Below are positions 59,098 through 64,000 of a stretch of 64,000 nucleotides of DNA, one piece after another. A program made the translations under genes and the position numbers. The notes beneath the pieces are model-generated. The model made no database searches and was not told the DNA's origin. It saw only the letters and a program-made list of their open reading frames with translations. How positions within the stretch are numbered: position 1 is the first letter of the stretch; each line of letters starts with the position of its first letter. The stretch is from Bacillota bacterium (GTDB lineage Bacteria; Bacillota; Dethiobacteria; DTU022): positions 1-64,000 of the forward strand of contig JAUWPV010000003.1 of the NCBI GenBank assembly GCA_030611385.1. Direction: 5' to 3'.

Positions 59098-59688
59098 ATG
59101 ACAAATGAAATGCTTGAGTTCCGACTGCATGGGCGGGGCGGTCAGGGTATTGTGGTGGCGGCAGTTATCTTTGCCGAAGCGATGTTCCTGGAAGGTTATT
59201 ACGCCAGGGCATTTTCACTGTATGGCGCTGAGCGACGCGGTGCGCCGGTAACTGCATTTATTCGGGCCAGTAAAGAACGCCTGATGCCGCGAAGTCGTAT
59301 TTACCAGCCGGATTACGTGGTTGTTTTCGATTCGACACTTTCCGGTAGCACCCTGATTGCCGGTTTGAAAGAAGAAGGGACACTATTAATTAATTCCGGG
59401 GAAAACTGGAATAAAAATCTTCCCAGAGAAATATTACCGGAAAAACTCTTTAAAATAAATACTATTGACGCCCTAGAAATAGCCTGGAAACATAAACTGA
59501 CTATCGGTAGTTTCCCAATGGTTAATACGGTAATGCTCGGTGCTCTGGCCAGAATCAGTGGTCTGGCTTCCCTTGAAAACCTGATTACTTCAATCAAAAA
59601 AAAGGTTACGGTCAGAATTGATGCCAACATCAGCGCTGCTACCGAAGGTTATGAAAGCGTAAAGGAGGTGGGACAGCTTGCCACCTGA
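59098..59688 (+). CDS. 2-oxoacid:ferredoxin oxidoreductase, gamma subunit
   Basis: A 196-residue gamma subunit of the POR/VOR/KOR family: FRLHGRGGQGIVVAAVIFAEA at the N-terminus and YGAERRGAPVTAFIR. The ATG at 59098 follows AGGAGG; the frame continues upstream through the TGCAA repeats to an ATG at 59038, but the family begins at 59098. Part of a gamma, GltD-delta, alpha, beta gene set. Following a branched-chain amino-acid dehydrogenase, the complex most likely oxidises 2-oxoisovalerate-type acids to acyl-CoA (VOR). Confidence 0.92.
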   Translation: MTNEMLEFRLHGRGGQGIVVAAVIFAEAMFLEGYYARAFSLYGAERRGAPVTAFIRASKERLMPRSRIYQPDYVVVFDSTLSGSTLIAGLKEEGTLLINSGENWNKNLPREILPEKLFKINTIDALEIAWKHKLTIGSFPMVNTVMLGALARISGLASLENLITSIKKKVTVRIDANISAATEGYESVKEVGQLAT

Positions 59689-61222
59689 GCTGACTAAAGA
59701 AACCGAATATTACCAATGTGGGACTGAACCCAGCACCGCCAATAAGACCGGTGAATGGCGCTTTCTGACCCCGGAAAAAGGCAGAAAACTCTCTCCGTGT
59801 CGTCAAAGTTGTCTACTGGAGGGAGAAATTCCACTCTGGTTGGAAGCTGTCAAGAAGGATAAGTGGAAGGAAGCCTGGCAGATTATGAGCCTCTATAATC
59901 CTTTTCCGGCCCTGACCGGGCATGTCTGTTTTCATCCCTGCATTGAAAACTGCAACCGGGGTCAACTGGACCAGGAAATAGATATCCAGGCGATTGAAAG
60001 AGCTATCGGGGAATGGCGCCTGGCCAACTATGAACGATTGGTGAAACTGAAAGAGGCAAAAGGACGGATTGCCATAGTCGGCTCGGGTCCAGCGGGTCTC
60101 AGCTGCGCCTATTATCTTAATGAAGCCGGGTACGCAGTTACTGTTTATGAACGCTCTAAACTGATTGGGGGCATGCTTGCCCTGGGTATTCCCGATTATC
60201 GCCTGCCGCGGAAAGTTTTACAAAAAGAATTGGCTCTGCTGCAGGAGGAAGGTATAAAATTTGTGGCTGGCTGCACCATTGGTAAGGATTTGAAACTAAC
60301 CGAGTTATATGATCAATATTTACAGGTTTTTGTAGCCACGGGCGCGTGGTTTTCCCGTAAATCGGCAATTCCCGGAGAGGAAAGCAGAGGGGTCTGGAAC
60401 GCTCTTGACTTTTTAAGCATGATTAACAGCGGGCAGGTACCCGCAGCCACGGATCCGGTTGTTGTGATCGGAGGAGGAAATGCTGCCGTAGACAGTGCCC
60501 GCAGTGCGCTCCGGATGAATGGAGTTAACAATGTTACGCTGATCTATCGCCGCAGCAAGGTGGAAATGCCGGCAGATCCGCAAGAGGTTGAGGCAGCGGA
60601 ACGTGAAGGAGTAGAGCTTATCTTTAATGCTCTGCCGCGGAAAATTGAAAAAAAAGGTGAAGTTATCAGGGCCGTACTGCTTGACCACTGTAAAACAAGC
60701 CTGGAAGGGTTGACCGTCGATTGCAGCCGAGCCTTCCGGAAGAACTGTGGAACGGTAATTATGGCCATCGGACAGGAAGCCGATCTGTCCGTATTCGGGA
60801 ACATGGAGAAACCGACTACGCTTTTTGCCGGAGGTGATCTGATCAGTGGTCCGGCAACAGTTCCCGAGGCAATCAGATCGGGACGACTGGCTGCCGCGGG
60901 TATCCGGGCTAAAATTGAAGGGTTGCCTGAAACTGAACCAGTCAGTGCAGAAGAGAACCCTGTGCTTTTCAGTGAATTGAACCTTAAATCGAAGATAAAT
61001 TTAGAACTGCAGCAAAGACAGGCTGATCCGTCAGCTGAAGCCGGCCGGTGTTTAGGGTGTGGATCCTGTACTTCATGTGGAATCTGCTACATATTTTGTC
61101 CTGACCTGGCGGTTGATCAGATCGATGGCCGCTATCAACTCAACCCGGACTACTGCAAAGGGTGCGGCATTTGCGTAAAAGAATGCCCATCCCAAGCGTT
61201 GATCATGAAAGGAGGCAGGTAA
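59678..61222 (+). CDS. GltD-like FAD/NAD(P) oxidoreductase fused to a 2x[4Fe-4S] ferredoxin (delta subunit)
   Basis: A 514-residue fusion. Residues about 30-125 form the cysteine-rich GltD N-domain (CRQSCLLEGEIP, GHVCFHPCIENCNRG). Next come an FAD domain (IAIVGSGPAGLSCAYYLNEAG) and an NAD(P) domain (VVVIGGGNAAVDSARSALR). The C-terminal about 65 residues carry two clusters: CLGCGSCTSCGICYIFCP and CKGCGICVKECP, matching the delta subunit of 2-oxoacid oxidoreductases. It probably links the complex's ferredoxin to NAD(P)H. The TTG start at 59678 overlaps the gamma gene, after AAGGAGG. Confidence 0.9.
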   Translation: MPPELTKETEYYQCGTEPSTANKTGEWRFLTPEKGRKLSPCRQSCLLEGEIPLWLEAVKKDKWKEAWQIMSLYNPFPALTGHVCFHPCIENCNRGQLDQEIDIQAIERAIGEWRLANYERLVKLKEAKGRIAIVGSGPAGLSCAYYLNEAGYAVTVYERSKLIGGMLALGIPDYRLPRKVLQKELALLQEEGIKFVAGCTIGKDLKLTELYDQYLQVFVATGAWFSRKSAIPGEESRGVWNALDFLSMINSGQVPAATDPVVVIGGGNAAVDSARSALRMNGVNNVTLIYRRSKVEMPADPQEVEAAEREGVELIFNALPRKIEKKGEVIRAVLLDHCKTSLEGLTVDCSRAFRKNCGTVIMAIGQEADLSVFGNMEKPTTLFAGGDLISGPATVPEAIRSGRLAAAGIRAKIEGLPETEPVSAEENPVLFSELNLKSKINLELQQRQADPSAEAGRCLGCGSCTSCGICYIFCPDLAVDQIDGRYQLNPDYCKGCGICVKECPSQALIMKGGR

Positions 61223-61224
61223 TT

Positions 61225-62367
61225 ATGCCATTTGAATTAATCAGCGGCAGCCAGGCTGTAGCAATCGCTGTTCAGCGTGTCGGAGTTGATTTGGTGGCAG
61301 CGTATCCGATTACCCCGCAAACAGCAATTGTTGAAACCTTAGCCAGTATTGATGCAAAAGGAGAACTCGGTGGTGAGTTTGTCAGCGTGGAATCTGAATA
61401 TGCAGCACTGGCTTTCTGTAAGGGAGCGGCAGCAGCCGGCGCCAGGGTTTTTACGGCAACCTCTTCACACGGCCTGGCCTATATGCATGAAATGATCCAC
61501 TGGTGCAGTGGGGCCCGTTTGCCAATTGTAATGGTCAATGTGAATCGTGCAATCGGTGCACCGTGGTGTCTTGATCCGGATCAGGGCGACAGTCTGAGCC
61601 AGCGTGATACCGGCTGGCTGCAGATCTATTGTTCAAGCGCCCAGGAAGTATTTGACACGGTTCTGCAGGCCTTTGCCCTCAGTGAGGAACTGCTTTTACC
61701 CAGCATGGTCATCTATGATGGATTTTATATATCGCACACCTATGAAGCGGTAGATGTACCGGAAAAGCAGATAGTCAGACGCTTTATCGGACCGCCTGTC
61801 TTTCCGGCCCAGGTTAAACCAGGTTCATTGGGAAACCTGCACGGCCTCACAACCAGCGAAACACAATTGGGTTTGATCAGAAGACGGCATGAGGATATGC
61901 TGAGAGCGCCGGCACTATTTGATCAAATCAATGACCGTTTTGCACAAATATTCGGACGAAGATATAAGGTGATCGATTCGGTCATCCCACCGGGTTCCAA
62001 AACGGTGATTTTAACTGTGGGCGCTACCGCCGAAACGGTCCGGTGGTGTTTGCCGAAACTAAAAGATATCGGATTGATTCAGCTGCGGATGTTCCGTCCT
62101 TTCCCGGCCGAACGACTAGGCAGTTTACTGAAGGCTCATGAAGTGGAAAGAGTTGTAGTAATTGATCGCAACTGCTCTGTGGGCATGGGTGGGATTTTTG
62201 CCCAGGAACTGAGAGCGGCAATTTACGGAATGACCAATCCTCCGGCAGTGGACGACTTGATTTTGGCTGGTGGTGTCGATTTGACGGTAAAAATGTTAGA
62301 AAATATGCTCGACTCAAGATCAGCGGAAAGCCGGGTTGGGCAAAAGTGGGGGACTGATTTACAGTGA
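61225..62367 (+). CDS. 2-oxoacid:ferredoxin oxidoreductase, alpha subunit
   Basis: A 380-residue alpha subunit with SGSQAVAIAVQRVGVDLVAAYPITPQT at the N-terminus, ESEYAALAFCKGAAAAGARVFTATSSHGL, and the C-terminal transketolase-like domain (VILTVGATAETV, MFRPFPAERL). It contributes the pyrimidine-binding half of the TPP site. The ATG at 61225 follows GGAGG; the frame is open further upstream inside the delta gene. It overlaps the beta gene by 4 bases. Confidence 0.93.
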   Translation: MPFELISGSQAVAIAVQRVGVDLVAAYPITPQTAIVETLASIDAKGELGGEFVSVESEYAALAFCKGAAAAGARVFTATSSHGLAYMHEMIHWCSGARLPIVMVNVNRAIGAPWCLDPDQGDSLSQRDTGWLQIYCSSAQEVFDTVLQAFALSEELLLPSMVIYDGFYISHTYEAVDVPEKQIVRRFIGPPVFPAQVKPGSLGNLHGLTTSETQLGLIRRRHEDMLRAPALFDQINDRFAQIFGRRYKVIDSVIPPGSKTVILTVGATAETVRWCLPKLKDIGLIQLRMFRPFPAERLGSLLKAHEVERVVVIDRNCSVGMGGIFAQELRAAIYGMTNPPAVDDLILAGGVDLTVKMLENMLDSRSAESRVGQKWGTDLQ

Positions 62368-63257
62368 AAATTGATGAACTGAACCGCGAATCGGAGATGA
62401 TTTATTCGGGACACAATGCCTGTCCCGGCTGCGGCGCGGCCCTGGCAGTCCGTTACCTTACCAGGGCTCTCGGAACTAACCTGGCCGTGGTTTTAACGGC
62501 ATCCTGCTGGAGTATTATCGCCGGGATGCCCCCGTTTACAGCGTTAAAATGCCCTGTATTGCACTGTCCATTTCCCAGTGCCGGTTCGGTAGGCAGCGGG
62601 CTGAAAAGGGGCCTTAACGCTAAAGGTTTGCAAGATACGACAGTGATTGTCCTGGCCGGGGATGGCGGTACCTTTGATATTGGTTTGCAGTCATTGTCCG
62701 GTGCGGCTCAGCGCAATGAAGACTATATTTTTGTCTGCTATGACAATGAAGCTTATATGAATACAGGGATGCAGTCCAGTTCGGCCACACCATATGGAGC
62801 TCTGACCAATACTGCCCCTTATCCGCTCTTCAAAGAGGGGCAGAAGAAAGATATTATGCAAATTATGGCAGCGCATGGTATCCCTTATGCCGCTACGGCA
62901 ACAGTTGCTTTTCCGGAAGATATGGAGGAGAAACTAAAAAAAGCCAAAGAAATCAGCGGATTTCGGTTTATCCATATTCTTTCGCCCTGTCCTCCTGGTT
63001 GGGGAACAGAGTCTTCCGACACCATTCACCTGTCAAGACTGGCTGTTGCAACGGGATTTTTCCCTCTTTATGAAGTCAGAAACGGCGTCAACTGGAAAAT
63101 GACCGTTCCAACCGACGAGAAAAGGATTCCCTTGAACGATTACCTCAGTGGGCAGCGCCGCTTTAAAAAAATGGATGAACCCCGCAGGCAGATTTTGCAG
63201 AAAGAAATTGATCGAGACTGGGAAAGTTTAATGAAAAGGGTAAACAATAGTAAGTAA
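62364..63257 (+). CDS. 2-oxoacid:ferredoxin oxidoreductase, beta subunit
   Basis: A 297-residue beta subunit that binds TPP diphosphate and an Fe-S cluster. CPGCGAALAVRYL holds the first cysteines, VLAGDGGTFDIGLQSLSGAAQRNEDY with NEAYMNTGMQSSS is the TPP/Mg motif, and HILSPCPPGWG gives a further Cys. GTG start at 62364. It completes the complex that decarboxylates branched-chain 2-oxoacids with CoA and reduces ferredoxin; the exact substrate is inferred from bcd next to it. Confidence 0.93.
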   Translation: MKIDELNRESEMIYSGHNACPGCGAALAVRYLTRALGTNLAVVLTASCWSIIAGMPPFTALKCPVLHCPFPSAGSVGSGLKRGLNAKGLQDTTVIVLAGDGGTFDIGLQSLSGAAQRNEDYIFVCYDNEAYMNTGMQSSSATPYGALTNTAPYPLFKEGQKKDIMQIMAAHGIPYAATATVAFPEDMEEKLKKAKEISGFRFIHILSPCPPGWGTESSDTIHLSRLAVATGFFPLYEVRNGVNWKMTVPTDEKRIPLNDYLSGQRRFKKMDEPRRQILQKEIDRDWESLMKRVNNSK

Positions 63258-63381
63258 GGAAAAATAAAATTTAGAATTATAATAAATCTTATAAACGGCA
63301 GCAGGAATTTACCGCAACGAGCAGAAAATTTTAAGTAGTGTTAATGAATGCTATTTAAGATTATCAGGGAGGTGTCGTGTT

Positions 63382-64000
63382 TTGCGGGAGCTTGCAGCGT
63401 CAGTTATTTCTGACCATGTGGCCGAGATGTGCCAGAGAGCAAACATTTATCTCGGGGAAGATGTTTTTAAAGCATTGAAAGATTCCCTGGAGAGTGAAGA
63501 ATCACCAACTGGCAAAGAGGTGTTGAAACAGTTAATTGAAAATGTTGAAATTGCCCGGAATGAGCAAATCCCCATCTGTCAGGATACGGGATTTGCTGTT
63601 TTTTTTGTAGAATGGGGTCAGGAGGTCCATCTAAACGACGGTACTCTGGAAGAAGCAATCAATGCCGGAGTGCGCCGGGGCTATGAAGAGGGCTACCTGC
63701 GTAAATCAATTGTTGATGATCCTCTGTATAAGCGCAAAAACACCGGTGACAATACCCCGGCGGTCATCTATACCGATATTGTACCCGGTGATAAAGTGAA
63801 GATCTCTTTTGCCCCCAAGGGCGGAGGGAGCGAAAACATGAGTGCCGTGAAGATGTTAAAGCCTTCTGACGGCGAAGCAGGGGTAATCGATTTTGTGGTA
63901 AACCATGTTAAAGCAGCCGGACCGAACCCCTGCCCTCCGATTGTGGTCGGAATCGGCATCGGGGGAACTTTTGACAAGGTAGCAGTTCTGGCAAAGAAAG
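63382..64000 (+). CDS. Class I fumarate hydratase, alpha/N-terminal part (cut by window edge)
   Basis: An open frame of at least 206 residues from a TTG at 63382, 9 bases after GGGAGG, to the window edge. CQDTGFAVFFVEWG carries the first cluster Cys; GDNTPAVIYTDIVPGD, PKGGGSENMSAVKML and PNPCPPIVVGIGIGGTFDKVA (second Cys) are typical of the [4Fe-4S] fumarase/L-tartrate dehydratase alpha subunit. It interconverts fumarate and malate. The rest of the gene, and whether the beta part is fused or separate, lies outside the window. Confidence 0.93.
   Translation, partial: MRELAASVISDHVAEMCQRANIYLGEDVFKALKDSLESEESPTGKEVLKQLIENVEIARNEQIPICQDTGFAVFFVEWGQEVHLNDGTLEEAINAGVRRGYEEGYLRKSIVDDPLYKRKNTGDNTPAVIYTDIVPGDKVKISFAPKGGGSENMSAVKMLKPSDGEAGVIDFVVNHVKAAGPNPCPPIVVGIGIGGTFDKVAVLAKK

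Overview
The window looks like chromosome from an anaerobic, monoderm member of the Bacillota (clostridial or syntrophomonad-like). The evidence is Bacillota-style regulation (a T-box leader, a ykkC-class riboswitch before the purine operon, a CIRCE site before groESL), strong AGGAGG ribosome sites, a sortase and two LCP wall-polymer ligases, a membrane pyrophosphatase, and oxygen-sensitive fermentative enzymes (2-oxoacid:ferredoxin oxidoreductase, class I fumarase, B12-dependent acyl-CoA mutase). No rRNA, tRNA, CRISPR array, transposase or phage gene was seen. I cannot name a species.

1-24.5 kb: a cell-surface polysaccharide locus. At the left edge, on the minus strand, is a cut-off membrane-anchored MORN-repeat protein, divergent from a sortase. 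A nucleotide-sugar block follows (C-methyltransferase, 3,5-epimerase, SDR, UDP-glucose dehydrogenase, CDP-glucose synthase and CDP-glucose 4,6-dehydratase), enough in principle for a CDP-activated branched 6-deoxyhexose. Then come glycosyltransferases, an AT-rich capE plus a capF that lacks its cupin domain, a half-size glycosyltransferase, a Wzx flippase, an HTH-Uma2 protein, the initiating sugar-phosphate transferase, a UGM-like flavoprotein, two LCP proteins and a UDP-sugar epimerase. I see no Wzy polymerase. A DUF368/PopT-type carrier-lipid transporter follows on the minus strand.

24.5-31 kb: housekeeping genes. These are a YfcE-type phosphodiesterase, a 60-residue CQLGCF protein, CIRCE-groES-groEL, trpB2 behind a Trp-type T-box, and a DUF2148 iron-sulfur protein.

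30.9-45.3 kb: the purine operon purE-B-C-S-Q-L-F, then hppA, then purM-N-H-D. It is preceded by a sigma-A promoter and a ykkC-class aptamer with a terminator, best read as a PRPP ON-switch. purS appears to start at CTG.

45.3-52.5 kb: thiolase, two acyl-CoA dehydrogenases, cobalamin adenosyltransferase, a MeaB chaperone and a two-subunit B12 mutase. The mutase carries the Phe/Gln pair typical of isobutyryl-CoA mutase, not the Tyr/Arg pair of methylmalonyl-CoA mutase. Next come a TetR regulator with an SDR, ligA, a PAS/sigma-54 activator, a near-perfect sigma-54 promoter, and an operon of branched-chain amino-acid dehydrogenase with a four-gene 2-oxoacid:ferredoxin oxidoreductase (one gene a GltD-ferredoxin fusion). 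The start of a class I fumarase closes the window. Together these suggest a route from valine or isobutyrate to isobutyryl-CoA, then butyryl-CoA, then beta-oxidation.

Smaller themes: three genes whose best starts are rare codons (ATA, ATT, CTG) behind good ribosome sites, and a dispersed short repeat built on AATAAGTTA that sits at gene 3' ends.
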